Assembly (NCBI RefSeq): GCF_034422975.1
Contig: NZ_CP139873.1
Coordinates: 1,798,001-1,862,000, forward strand
DNA: 64,000 nt
Direction of reading: 5' to 3'
DNA from: Idiomarina sp. PL1-037
Lineage (GTDB): Bacteria > Pseudomonadota > Gammaproteobacteria > Enterobacterales > Alteromonadaceae
Shown here piece by piece: positions 16,708 through 25,078 of this stretch. Position numbers and translations under genes: made by a program. Under the pieces are notes generated by a model. The model was given only the letters and a program-made list of their open reading frames with translations, was not told the DNA's origin and ran no database searches. Position 1 is the stretch's first letter; every line of letters begins with the position of its first letter.

Positions 16708-17826
16708 TTAATCCAGTTTAATGTGCGCGTCGTTTTCATCGCGCCACTTCCACTCATTCTCAAGTGTAGCGGTTGGTTGCAGCATGGCAAAATCTAACCG
16801 ACGTATGGGCTCAGAAGACTTAATGCGAGTAGGAAAGTCCGGATTCGCTAACGACGTTTTCGCCATGGCCAATAAAGCATTAGGATAGTGCGCCGCAACA
16901 TGCTCATAGTTTTTCTCGCTAATACCACCATTTACAATTAACGGAATGTCCGAAAACTCCTGCACAATGTCGCCCAATGACTTTTTACTGCCGCCTTTAA
17001 ATGGCTTACGCATTACGTCTGTGTCTGTTGTGTGAATGTAATCCACACCAGCTTTTTCCATCGACTTCACCACTTTTATCATGGCGTCTTCGCCTTCCGG
17101 CCACTGATAATCCGAGTCAGTCACGGTAATTTGGCTTAAACGTACACCGACAACGAAGTCATCGCCTGCGGCAGATTTCGCAGCCTTAACGACTAACTCC
17201 AGAAAATGCATACGTTTTGCCATCTCTCCGCCCCACTGGTCAGGACGCTGGTTAAAATAATCGCTCAAGAATTCATTCAGCAAGTACCCGTTAGCCGCAT
17301 GCAGCTCGATCCCGTCAAAACCAGCTTCTTTAGCCCGGTTCACGGCACCAACAAAACCGTTCATAACGGCATCAAAATCCGTTTCATCCATGGCTTTCAC
17401 GTCAGGCCAACCGTCGGTTTTGCCATACAAGTCCAGCGGTTCGCCTTTAGGCTTTGCTTCGCTGGGGGCGATTGGCGTGTCAGTGTATTCATTGTGTTGA
17501 CACTGAGCGCCAGCATGCATCAACTGCATAATGAACTTGCAGTCATGTTTGTGTACTCGTTCGACAATTTCTTTCCAGGCATCGGTTTGTGGTGCGTCAG
17601 TAATACCCGGTTGATTTTCATACCCCTGGCTTGCCTGCTGATCTGTGTATACGCCTTCGCTGATGATCATGCTCCAGCCACCTTTCGCGAAACGCTCGTA
17701 ATACTCGCCCATTAACTCCGTTGGCTTGCCTTTCTTGTCGGCACTGGTTCGTGTCATGGGAGCCACAACAAAACGGTTTTCAAGCTTGTGGCCTTTTAAT
17801 TCAAAATCATCAAATGCTGAACTCAT
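16708..17826 (-). CDS. Old yellow enzyme family NAD(P)H:flavin oxidoreductase
   Basis: 372 residues from ATG 17826, chosen because AAGGA sits eight bases upstream; a six-codon longer start exists. It is an FMN-binding TIM barrel: VAPMTRTSAD at the N-terminus, QLMHAGAQC with the flavin-contacting His/Gln area, and FDGIELHAANGYLLNEFLSD typical of OYE proteins. Members reduce activated C=C bonds of enals, enones, maleimides or nitro compounds. First gene of a probable two-gene operon with elbB, consistent with detoxification of electrophiles. The specific substrate is not deducible. Confidence 0.88.
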   Translation of the reverse strand: MSSAFDDFELKGHKLENRFVVAPMTRTSADKKGKPTELMGEYYERFAKGGWSMIISEGVYTDQQASQGYENQPGITDAPQTDAWKEIVERVHKHDCKFIMQLMHAGAQCQHNEYTDTPIAPSEAKPKGEPLDLYGKTDGWPDVKAMDETDFDAVMNGFVGAVNRAKEAGFDGIELHAANGYLLNEFLSDYFNQRPDQWGGEMAKRMHFLELVVKAAKSAAGDDFVVGVRLSQITVTDSDYQWPEGEDAMIKVVKSMEKAGVDYIHTTDTDVMRKPFKGGSKKSLGDIVQEFSDIPLIVNGGISEKNYEHVAAHYPNALLAMAKTSLANPDFPTRIKSSEPIRRLDFAMLQPTATLENEWKWRDENDAHIKLD

Positions 17827-17898
17827 ACGGAATTCCTTTTTCATCCAATACTGTTATATGACTTTGAGCATAATTACGCAGAATTCAAGGGGAATTGA

Positions 17899-19041
17899 TC
17901 ACTTTGTTGTTAAATCAGCTGAAAGTACGACCGCTGCTTTTTGCTTACGACCGCCGTAGCCAAAGGCTTTGCTGAAGGTACTTATAGGCACGGGTAAATA
18001 TTGACGTTCCGTAGGAGATTCCCAGGGCAAGGTGTCATAGTCGGGGTCGTTTATATAAATGAAGTCGTCGTCTGCAGCGCAAATTAAGACCCAATGCGGT
18101 GCTCGAATACCATCAAACTGATAAGTAGAAATGAGCACCATAACCAGACAGCCCTGGCTTAAGTCTTCTTTTATTAAGGTTACGTCGTAGTCGCGTACAA
18201 CAATGGGAACACCGTGCTTTTCCAGGTAAGTCATATCGGCCTGCTGTATGCGCTGCATTACCGTTTTTTTCTGCTCCTGACGAACCGAATCCACAAATAA
18301 TGGCTGGTCGGTATTCACTTCCACCCGAACTTTCAGGCCACGCTGAAACGCCGCACGCGCCAGCCCATGAGGGCCACAACCGCCGTGTCCGGAGGTCATA
18401 TAAATGGTGGTCGCCTGGCGCCAAATTTCCAGTTCTTCGGCTTGCGGGTCACTACTCGGCCGGCCGAAATAGTCCATAGCCATTAGCAAGCTTGCGGGAC
18501 CACAGGTAAACTCCGTCGACTGGGTCAACATAGGAACATATTCTTCGGTTGCTCCCACGCCTGCATCTTCACCCATTTCATAGCGAGGCAACAGTTTTTG
18601 CAGAACCAGAGCGTCTGTCGATTGCGATGCAGAAGGCGGGAAATACGCTTCGCGCAGCTCAATTGCCCGGAAGCCTTCGCTGTTCATCAGCTGTTGCCCT
18701 ATTGTATTAGAGGTTGCCACCTCGGTACGTAAAAACAAGGAGTGCCGTTCATCAGCAAGGTCTTCTGCAACTTTCAATAAACGGCGCCCATAGCCATTAC
18801 TACGATGCTCTTTTTCAACAACCAGCGCATAAAGTCGAGCCAGGTTCGTATTATTTCGGTAAAGAACAACGGTATACCCAATGACCTTTTCGTTCAGCAG
18901 TAACACCTGAAAATCGGCACTAGGCGACTCAATAAACCGCCGAAAACTGCGCTTACTGATCGCATCTTCGGGGAAAGTGGCAGCTTCTAGCGCCGCTGCC
19001 GCGTCTAAATGCTCATTACGTGCCGGTTGAATACTGGCCAT
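17899..19041 (-). CDS. GNAT acetyltransferase fused to C39-like peptidase domain (DUF3335)
   Basis: 380 residues, two domains. Residues 1-~155 are a GNAT fold with the acetyl-CoA loop EHRSNGYGRRLL. Residues ~170-375 are a C39-like cysteine peptidase domain: QSTEFTCGPASLLMAM with catalytic Cys, HWVLICAADDDFIYINDPD with His and Asp. Such fusions are common in gammaproteobacteria, often beside a RimK-type ATP-grasp ligase, hinting at peptide modification, but no ligase gene is nearby here. AAGGGG precedes the ATG. Substrate unknown; the domain calls are firm. Confidence 0.85.
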   Translation of the reverse strand: MASIQPARNEHLDAAAALEAATFPEDAISKRSFRRFIESPSADFQVLLLNEKVIGYTVVLYRNNTNLARLYALVVEKEHRSNGYGRRLLKVAEDLADERHSLFLRTEVATSNTIGQQLMNSEGFRAIELREAYFPPSASQSTDALVLQKLLPRYEMGEDAGVGATEEYVPMLTQSTEFTCGPASLLMAMDYFGRPSSDPQAEELEIWRQATTIYMTSGHGGCGPHGLARAAFQRGLKVRVEVNTDQPLFVDSVRQEQKKTVMQRIQQADMTYLEKHGVPIVVRDYDVTLIKEDLSQGCLVMVLISTYQFDGIRAPHWVLICAADDDFIYINDPDYDTLPWESPTERQYLPVPISTFSKAFGYGGRKQKAAVVLSADLTTK

Positions 19042-19163
19042 AAAATAAAACCCCTTAATTTTACGCAGATTTTACGCCTAAAGACGCTTTCGGTATAGAG
19101 ATTTTACGCCCCGCGGAATTAACCTTAGCGATAGAAAAAGTCGGTTCTTCGGACGAGGTAACA

Positions 19164-20615
19164 GTGAATTTAAAAGCAACGTTGCGCCTATTAACCTGGC
19201 CTATGATCTGGATTGCCTCAATTCAGTGTTTTTTTGGTTTGCTCTCTGTTTTTGTCTTTAGGGACAAGACTTTTACCGATTTTATTTACCCCTCTTTATT
19301 GTGCCTTATTCTGGCGTTTTTTCTTTTTATCCGCACTAATCGCGGTGAGCAAAAGAAAATCTTTTTCCGCGAAGCCCTGGCATTCGCTTCTTTTACCTGG
19401 ATTTTAATGGGCGTTCTGGGGGCATTACCTATTATGTCCGTTACCGGGGTCAGCTTCACCGACGCGGTATTTGAATCGGTCAGTGCTATGACCACCACCG
19501 GTGCAACCATTCTCACCGGCCTCGATGAAATGCCCAAAAGCTTTTTACTGTATCGACAGTTTCTGCAATGGATGGGTGGCCTCGGTATCGTTATTTTTGT
19601 GGTTGCCATTCTTCCTATGCTGAACGTGGGTGGCATGCGCCTGCTTAAAGCGGAAACTCCGGGCCCTATTAAAAACGAAAAGCTAGCGCCACGGGTTGCC
19701 AGCACCAGCCGTTACCTTTGGTTAGTTTATCTGTGCCTGACAGTAGGCTGTGCCAGCAGTTACTGGTTGGCAGGTATGTCTCCTTTCGACGCCATAGCTC
19801 ATAGTCTGACGACCGTATCAACCGGCGGTTTTTCGCCCTACGACGCCAGTATGGGACACTTTCAGCAACCCATTATTTTGGTGGTGGCCGATGTGTTTAT
19901 GATTCTGGGGGCTATCAGTTTTGCCCTGCACCATAAACTGTTTACAGCCAGAGCCATAAGTGGCTATTGGCAGGACGAAGAGACTCGCTGGTTCTTAATT
20001 GCGCTGGCGGTTTTCAGCGTTATTCTTACTGTTCTGGCATTTAACGCTCAAACTCATCATTCTTTCTGGGAGTCGCTGAATCAGGCAATTTTTCATGTCG
20101 TTTCCTTTATGACCAGTACCGGTTACGGTGCCGATGATCTTTCCGCGTGGCCTGCGGCCACCGCTGGCTTTTTAGTGGCAGCCAGTTACCTGGGCGGCTG
20201 TGCCGGCTCTACGGCCGGAGGCAATAAATTTATTCGTAATGTCATTACCTTACGCATTCTGAAACATCAAATGCTGCAGGCAATACATCCGCGTGCCATT
20301 ATGAAAGTGGTGTATCAGGGAAAAGCAGTGACTAACGACGTCATCCAGGCGGTAATGAGCTTTATGCTAATGGTCGCTATTAGCTCAATGGTGCTTACTC
20401 TCGTGCTGATGCTGACTGGGCTGGACTTTTTCTCTGCATTTACCGCCGTTTCGGCGTGTTTGAACGTACTTGGCCCCGGCTTTGGCGAAGTTTCCAGTAA
20501 CTTTATTCCGGTATCGGATACCGGAACCTGGGTACTGACATTAGCAATGATTTTAGGACGCCTTGAATACTTTACTTTGCTAACATTGTTACTTCCTCAA
20601 TTCTGGCGGGACTAG
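19164..20615 (+). CDS. trkH: TrkH family potassium uptake membrane protein
   Basis: 483 residues, GTG start with GAGG five bases upstream. It has four pore-loop repeats with K+ filter-like sequences: TTTGATIL, TVSTGGFS, MTSTGYGA and NVLGPGFGE, and about ten membrane helices. TrkH/KtrB-type proteins import K+ with a cytoplasmic TrkA/KtrA gating subunit, which is not encoded nearby. The downstream sensor kinase and regulator follow after 16 bases and probably share the transcript, unlike the usual solitary trkH. Confidence 0.92.
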   Translation: MNLKATLRLLTWPMIWIASIQCFFGLLSVFVFRDKTFTDFIYPSLLCLILAFFLFIRTNRGEQKKIFFREALAFASFTWILMGVLGALPIMSVTGVSFTDAVFESVSAMTTTGATILTGLDEMPKSFLLYRQFLQWMGGLGIVIFVVAILPMLNVGGMRLLKAETPGPIKNEKLAPRVASTSRYLWLVYLCLTVGCASSYWLAGMSPFDAIAHSLTTVSTGGFSPYDASMGHFQQPIILVVADVFMILGAISFALHHKLFTARAISGYWQDEETRWFLIALAVFSVILTVLAFNAQTHHSFWESLNQAIFHVVSFMTSTGYGADDLSAWPAATAGFLVAASYLGGCAGSTAGGNKFIRNVITLRILKHQMLQAIHPRAIMKVVYQGKAVTNDVIQAVMSFMLMVAISSMVLTLVLMLTGLDFFSAFTAVSACLNVLGPGFGEVSSNFIPVSDTGTWVLTLAMILGRLEYFTLLTLLLPQFWRD

Positions 20616-20631
20616 CACATGAGATTAGAAC

Positions 20632-21663
20632 ATGAGTAAACAGCCCTGGTTAGGTTACTTGACCTCCGTCGTCATCACCGGCACGGCGGCCGGTCTTGCT
20701 TACCTGCTCGATCACTGGTTACTGCCAACCTCGGGTACGGTACTCATTCTTCAACTGGCGGTGTTGCTTATTGCGTTTTTAACCAATTTTCGCGCGGCAC
20801 TACTTGCCGTTGTTCTGGCCCTGCTGTTGTTTAATTTTTTATTCACAGAGCCCCGCTATTCACTGCACATGACCGACATAGACGAAATGGTTACTGCGGT
20901 CGTATTTATTGCTGTGGCTGTTATTACCAGCCACTTAGCTACCTCGTTCAGAAACCAGAAAGAAAGCTTACGCCAGGCTCAGCTGCGCTCAAATATTTTA
21001 CTGTCTGTCTCACACGACCTGAGAACCCCGCTTGCCAGCGTCATTGGTAATTTAAGCACCTTGCAGGCGTATCAGGAGCGCTTGCCAGAACAGGAGCGCG
21101 CTGAGCTTCTGCAGGGCGCTCTGGATGAGAGTGACCGCCTGCATCGTTATATCGAAAATCTGTTACAGGCCACCCGGCTTCAGCACGGCGAAATTCGTCT
21201 GACCCATGCAGTACAGGATATTCGCCCGGTTATCAGTAAAACTCTTTCGCGCTTTGCTTCACAAGAACGGTTACTGGTTAACGATTATTTACAACACGCT
21301 ATGGTTGAGGTTCAGTCCTCGTTACTGGAACAGGCGTTATTTAATGTCATTGATAACGCCTTGCGCTTCTCCGGCGACACAGCTCCCGTCACTTTAACTC
21401 TGTCAGAGACCGACAAGTTCGTTATCATCGACATACAAGACCAGGGTCCGGGCATAGAAACCGGTAAGCGTTCGCTTGTATTTAATGTTTTTTATTCGTC
21501 GCGCGAGAAAGACTCTGGCACTGGCGGAACCGGTCTGGGGCTGTCCGTTGCTAAAGGAATAATCGACATTCATAACGGCCACATTGGTATTGAAGAAAGC
21601 TCTGATGGCTGCCTTGTCCGGATTCAACTACCACACGCCAACATCACAGAGGAAGTCTCATGA
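20632..21663 (+). CDS. KdpD-like sensor histidine kinase, short form
   Basis: 343 residues against roughly 890 for full KdpD. It begins with the DUF4118 four-helix membrane region (about 10-105), then a HisKA domain with SVSHDLRTPLASVIG and a HATPase with N box NVIDNALRF, G1 DQGPGIE and G2 GTGLGLSVAKG. The N-terminal KdpD sensor and USP domains are absent, so the regulatory c-di-AMP/K+ sensing parts are missing. It overlaps the response regulator by four bases (ATGA) and follows trkH, so the pair likely controls K+ transport rather than a KdpFABC pump, which is not present here. Confidence 0.88.
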   Translation: MSKQPWLGYLTSVVITGTAAGLAYLLDHWLLPTSGTVLILQLAVLLIAFLTNFRAALLAVVLALLLFNFLFTEPRYSLHMTDIDEMVTAVVFIAVAVITSHLATSFRNQKESLRQAQLRSNILLSVSHDLRTPLASVIGNLSTLQAYQERLPEQERAELLQGALDESDRLHRYIENLLQATRLQHGEIRLTHAVQDIRPVISKTLSRFASQERLLVNDYLQHAMVEVQSSLLEQALFNVIDNALRFSGDTAPVTLTLSETDKFVIIDIQDQGPGIETGKRSLVFNVFYSSREKDSGTGGTGLGLSVAKGIIDIHNGHIGIEESSDGCLVRIQLPHANITEEVS

Positions 21664-22373
21664 ATGCACAAGCCCGCGCCGGCGGTCCTCGCATTTTAGT
21701 CATTGATGACGAACCACAGATACGACGCTTTATGCGCGCCTCGCTTACCGCCGAAGGTTACACCTACCTGGAAGCAGCGACAGCCGAGCAAGGAATAAAG
21801 CAGATTACCAGCCAGAACCCGCATTTGGTTATTCTTGATTTAGGCCTGCCTGACGCTGACGGCTATCAGGTAATGCGCCAATTACGCGAATGGAGCCAGG
21901 TGCCGGTACTGGTACTGACCGCACGTGACGACGAGCTACAGAAAGTGAAACTACTGGAAGGCGGTGCCAACGACTATCTGACCAAACCCTTTGGTATTCG
22001 TGAGCTTATGGCGCGTATTCATGTTTTATTACGCGACCTCTCCAATCAACACCCCACAGCCGAAGCTCAGCTTCGTTTTGGTGAGTTACTCATTGACCGC
22101 GAGCAACACAAAGTGTTTCTGCAAAACGAGATCGTTAACTTGTCCCGTAAAGAATACGCTTTACTGGATTTCTTAGTCAGCCACCCGCAAAAACTCGTGA
22201 CCCAGCAACAGTTGCTGGAGAAAATTTGGGGTCGAACGCACCAGGAAGACACCCACTATTTGCGTATTTTTGTCAGCCAGGTGCGTAAGAAGCTCAAAGA
22301 TGACCCAGCACAGCCAAAGTATATAGAAACAGAACCCGGTGTTGGTTACCGGTTTATCGCAGAGAAATCCTGA
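21660..22373 (+). CDS. KdpE-like response regulator (OmpR family)
   Basis: 237 residues. The receiver domain has acidic pocket Asp16-Asp17, phospho-acceptor Asp60 in VILDLGLPD, the switch Thr in LTARDD and Lys in YLTKPFG. The C-terminal winged helix (about 135-235) ends in the typical THYLRIFVSQVRKKL and GVGYRF. It resembles KdpE. Start overlaps the kinase stop, giving tight coupling. Predicted to be phosphorylated by the adjacent kinase and to regulate trkH or other K+ genes; no binding site could be identified. Confidence 0.9.
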   Translation: MNAQARAGGPRILVIDDEPQIRRFMRASLTAEGYTYLEAATAEQGIKQITSQNPHLVILDLGLPDADGYQVMRQLREWSQVPVLVLTARDDELQKVKLLEGGANDYLTKPFGIRELMARIHVLLRDLSNQHPTAEAQLRFGELLIDREQHKVFLQNEIVNLSRKEYALLDFLVSHPQKLVTQQQLLEKIWGRTHQEDTHYLRIFVSQVRKKLKDDPAQPKYIETEPGVGYRFIAEKS

Positions 22374-22457
22374 CACAATAAGGAGGCGCTTAAGCTACCT
22401 TTTGTGGCTTAAATCGTGTTAAACTTGCGCGCAAATTTTGCCAGTCGGGATTATTCT

Positions 22458-23513
22458 GTGAGCGATAAAAAACCTTCTTTAAGTTATAAAGACGCGGGCG
22501 TCGACATTGACGCTGGTAATGCATTGGTTGAGCGTATTAAAGGCGTTACTAAGCGCACGCACCGGCCTGAAGTCATGGGTAACATTGGTGGGTTTGGTGC
22601 TCTGTGTGAAATTCCGGCGGGTTATAAGCAACCGGTTTTGGTATCAGGCACCGACGGTGTGGGGACCAAGCTGCGTTTAGCCATAGATCTGAAACGCCAC
22701 CGCGGCGTCGGTATCGACTTGGTTGCTATGTGTGTCAACGACCTTATTGTGCAGGGTGCTGAGCCGCTATTTTTCCTCGACTATTATGCAACCGGCAAGC
22801 TAGACGTTGACGTAGCAGCCGATGTAGTTGCCGGTATCGGCGACGGCTGTGAACAGTCGGGTTGTGCGCTTATTGGTGGCGAAACGGCAGAAATGCCGGG
22901 CATGTACGAAGGCGGCGATTATGACTTAGCCGGTTTCTGTACCGGTGTGGTGGAAAAATCTGAAATTATAGACGGCACCAAGGTTGCCGACGGCGACGCG
23001 TTAATAGCGCTGGCCTCCAGCGGCCCTCATTCAAATGGTTACTCGCTTATTCGCAAAATTATTGAAGTGAGCGGTGCTGATCTAGAATCTCATTTACAAG
23101 GCAAAACACTGGCTGACCATTTATTAGAGCCTACCCGCATTTACGTTAAGTCGGTTCTTGAGCTAATTAAACACGTACCAGTACACGCGTTGTCACACAT
23201 TACCGGCGGCGGCTTCTGGGAAAATATTCCACGAGTTTTACCGAAAGGCAGCAAAGCCGTTATTGACGGCAACAGCTGGGACTGGCCGGTTATTTTTGAC
23301 TGGTTAAAAGAAAACGGCAATGTCAGCATGAAAGAAATGTACCGCACCTTTAACTGTGGTGTGGGTATGGTTATTGCGGTTCCCAACGAGCAAGCAGATA
23401 AAGCCATTCAAATTCTGACAGACGCCGGTGAAGACGCCTGGAAAATTGGCCGTATTGCCAACGCGGCTGAAGGTGAAGAGCAAGTCGACATTCTGGCCGA
23501 CGAGACTCACTAA
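22458..23513 (+). CDS. purM: Phosphoribosylformylglycinamidine cyclo-ligase
   Basis: 351 residues from GTG 22458, which matches the E. coli start context (SDKKPSLSYKDAGVDIDAGN); an ATG at 22416 would add 14 non-conserved residues. Conserved blocks include SGTDGVGTKLRLA, GIDLVAMCVNDL, GGETAEMPGMY and HITGGGFWENIPR. It makes aminoimidazole ribotide from FGAM with ATP, step five of purine synthesis. Its stop overlaps purN (TAATG). A 10-bp palindrome TTGCGCGCAA lies at 22425-22434 upstream; it does not fit the PurR box and its role is unknown. Confidence 0.97.
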   Translation: MSDKKPSLSYKDAGVDIDAGNALVERIKGVTKRTHRPEVMGNIGGFGALCEIPAGYKQPVLVSGTDGVGTKLRLAIDLKRHRGVGIDLVAMCVNDLIVQGAEPLFFLDYYATGKLDVDVAADVVAGIGDGCEQSGCALIGGETAEMPGMYEGGDYDLAGFCTGVVEKSEIIDGTKVADGDALIALASSGPHSNGYSLIRKIIEVSGADLESHLQGKTLADHLLEPTRIYVKSVLELIKHVPVHALSHITGGGFWENIPRVLPKGSKAVIDGNSWDWPVIFDWLKENGNVSMKEMYRTFNCGVGMVIAVPNEQADKAIQILTDAGEDAWKIGRIANAAEGEEQVDILADETH

Positions 23514-24151
23514 TGAAGCGTATTGTTGTACTAATTTCAGGCACCGGTAGTAATATGCAGGCCATTCAACAGGCCTGCGAAGATGAAAAACTAGCCGGTG
23601 AAGTGGTTGCGGTTATTTCCAATAAAGCCTCGGCTAAAGGCTTAGAGAAAGCCGCGGCTAAAGGCATTGATACCGAGGTATTGAGTCATAAAGAGTTTGA
23701 CTCTCGCGAGGCTTATGACGCCGAACTGAAGTCGCTGATTGACAGTTACCAGCCCGATTTAGTTGTTCTGGCCGGCTTTATGCGCATTCTGACAGGTGGT
23801 TTTACACGCCATTATGAAGGCCGCATGTTCAATATTCACCCTTCCCTTCTGCCTAAATATAAAGGTGTGAATACGCACCAGCGGGCTTTGGACGCAGGCG
23901 ATACCGAACACGGCGTGAGTGTGCATTTTGTGACAGAAGAACTCGACGGTGGCCCGGTGGTATTGCAGGCCAAAGTACCTATTTTTGACGGCGACACAGT
24001 GGAAGAAGTTCAGGCTCGCGTGCACGAGCAGGAACACCGCATTTATCCGCTGGTGGTTAACTGGTTTTGCCAGGATAGACTTAAACTGGAAGGCGGCCGC
24101 GTTACACTAGACGGCGAAGTCCTGGGCGCTCAAGGCTACGCCGCCGAGTAA
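23513..24151 (+). CDS. purN: Phosphoribosylglycinamide formyltransferase
   Basis: 212 residues, usual length. N-terminal IVVLISGTGSNMQAI binds the phosphoribosyl group; LAGFMRILTGGF, FNIHPSLLPKYKG with catalytic Asn and His, and HFVTEELDGGPVV complete the 10-formyl-THF dependent GART fold. It transfers a formyl group to GAR, step three of purine synthesis. Translationally coupled to purM and convergent with the DUF3108 gene, a neighbour seen in many gammaproteobacteria. Confidence 0.97.
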   Translation: MKRIVVLISGTGSNMQAIQQACEDEKLAGEVVAVISNKASAKGLEKAAAKGIDTEVLSHKEFDSREAYDAELKSLIDSYQPDLVVLAGFMRILTGGFTRHYEGRMFNIHPSLLPKYKGVNTHQRALDAGDTEHGVSVHFVTEELDGGPVVLQAKVPIFDGDTVEEVQARVHEQEHRIYPLVVNWFCQDRLKLEGGRVTLDGEVLGAQGYAAE

Positions 24152-24169
24152 TCTGCCATTAATGCCGGT

Positions 24170-24931
24170 TTACATAGACAAGCTTTTCAGTGACATGGTG
24201 GCCTGCTCGTCACCTTCTTTGAATTGCTGCATTTTAACCATGACGTAGTTTAGCTCCGGCGCGAACCAGAAAAAGGTCTGGCGCCGGTTATTATCCCTTA
24301 TACGCCCTACTTTTATTGCTTCAACCTCACCATAAGGCAACGACAATTTTTCTGTTGTCAGCACCTCAAAACGATATTCGTCTTGGTGACCTTTTTCATC
24401 AACCACCCGGTACTTAAAGGTTTCAGCGCCACTAGCCAAATCTACACGCAATTGTTCGGTCACATTGGCTTCATCAAATAACGCGTCTTCCCAGTTCACA
24501 TCCAGCATACGCCCGGTATCCACATTACGAACCTTTTTCTCATTCGCTTTGAATTCACCATGAAAGGACTTATCCGATCCGGTGCCGGTTCTCATGTAAA
24601 TAAACTCACGAGGCTCCAGCCGGCTATTCTCTTCATCCACAATAAATACCGAACGAGCTTCACGGGTATCCGACAAAATAAACCAGGAAATGTCCGACTT
24701 TGTACGCAATTGCCATTCGTCCTCAGGCGACACTTCAAGGTAACGATAACCTTCACCATATTCGCTGTCCCCACGCGTTATCACATAGTCAGCCTGATAC
24801 GGCTTCATTGACTGTTCGATGGGTTGCTCGATGGATTGTTCGGCGTTCTGCTGACTATCTGCAACAGCAGTACTCATTGCCAAACCACTTAATAATGCGC
24901 TGGATACCAGCCAACTGACAGTCCTTTTCAC
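24170..24931 (-). CDS. DUF3108 periplasmic protein
   Basis: 253 residues from GTG 24931, preferred because AGGGGAG stands eight bases upstream and the product then opens with a clean signal peptide (MKRTVSWLVSSALLSGLAMSTAVA). The mature part (YQADYVITRGDSEYGEGYRYLEV, TFFWFAPELNYVMVKM) is typical of DUF3108, a beta-rich envelope family often next to purN. A low-complexity stretch of QxxEQxIEQPIEQ follows the signal peptide. Function unknown. It is divergent from fadE, with 147 bases between the start codons. Confidence 0.8.
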   Translation of the reverse strand: MKRTVSWLVSSALLSGLAMSTAVADSQQNAEQSIEQPIEQSMKPYQADYVITRGDSEYGEGYRYLEVSPEDEWQLRTKSDISWFILSDTREARSVFIVDEENSRLEPREFIYMRTGTGSDKSFHGEFKANEKKVRNVDTGRMLDVNWEDALFDEANVTEQLRVDLASGAETFKYRVVDEKGHQDEYRFEVLTTEKLSLPYGEVEAIKVGRIRDNNRRQTFFWFAPELNYVMVKMQQFKEGDEQATMSLKSLSM

Positions 24932-25006
24932 TTTCACTTCTCCCCTTCTGTTTACTACTGGACGTTTATATTGACAACAAAATTCAAACGCCCGTTCAAT
25001 TTTTCC

Positions 25007-25035
25007 TTGAAAATATACTCCGGTTGATCTAACTT
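25007..25035 (+). promoter_or_regulatory. Predicted sigma-70 promoter of fadE
   Basis: TTGAAA (25007-25012), 17-base spacer, TAACTT (25030-25035). Transcription would start near 25042, directly before the FadR-like site, which is the arrangement expected for repression by blocking initiation. Confidence 0.55.
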
Positions 25036-25044
25036 GCACAGTAT

Positions 25045-25061
25045 CACTGGTCAGACCTCCA
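25045..25061 (+). promoter_or_regulatory. FadR-like operator upstream of fadE
   Basis: CACTGGTCAGACCTCCA contains the core TGGTCNGACC of the FadR operator. It lies 18-34 bases before the fadE ATG and just after the predicted start point. FadR represses beta-oxidation genes and is released by long-chain acyl-CoA. The right half-site is less perfect than the left. Confidence 0.65.
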
Positions 25062-25078
25062 AATCGGAGTATTACATT

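Noticed and set aside
20632..22373. Complete kdp locus
   Set aside because: Only KdpD/E-like regulators are present; no kdpF, kdpA, kdpB or kdpC coding sequence is nearby.
22425..22434. PurR box upstream of purM
   Set aside because: TTGCGCGCAA is palindromic but lacks the central AACGTT-type arrangement of PurR sites.
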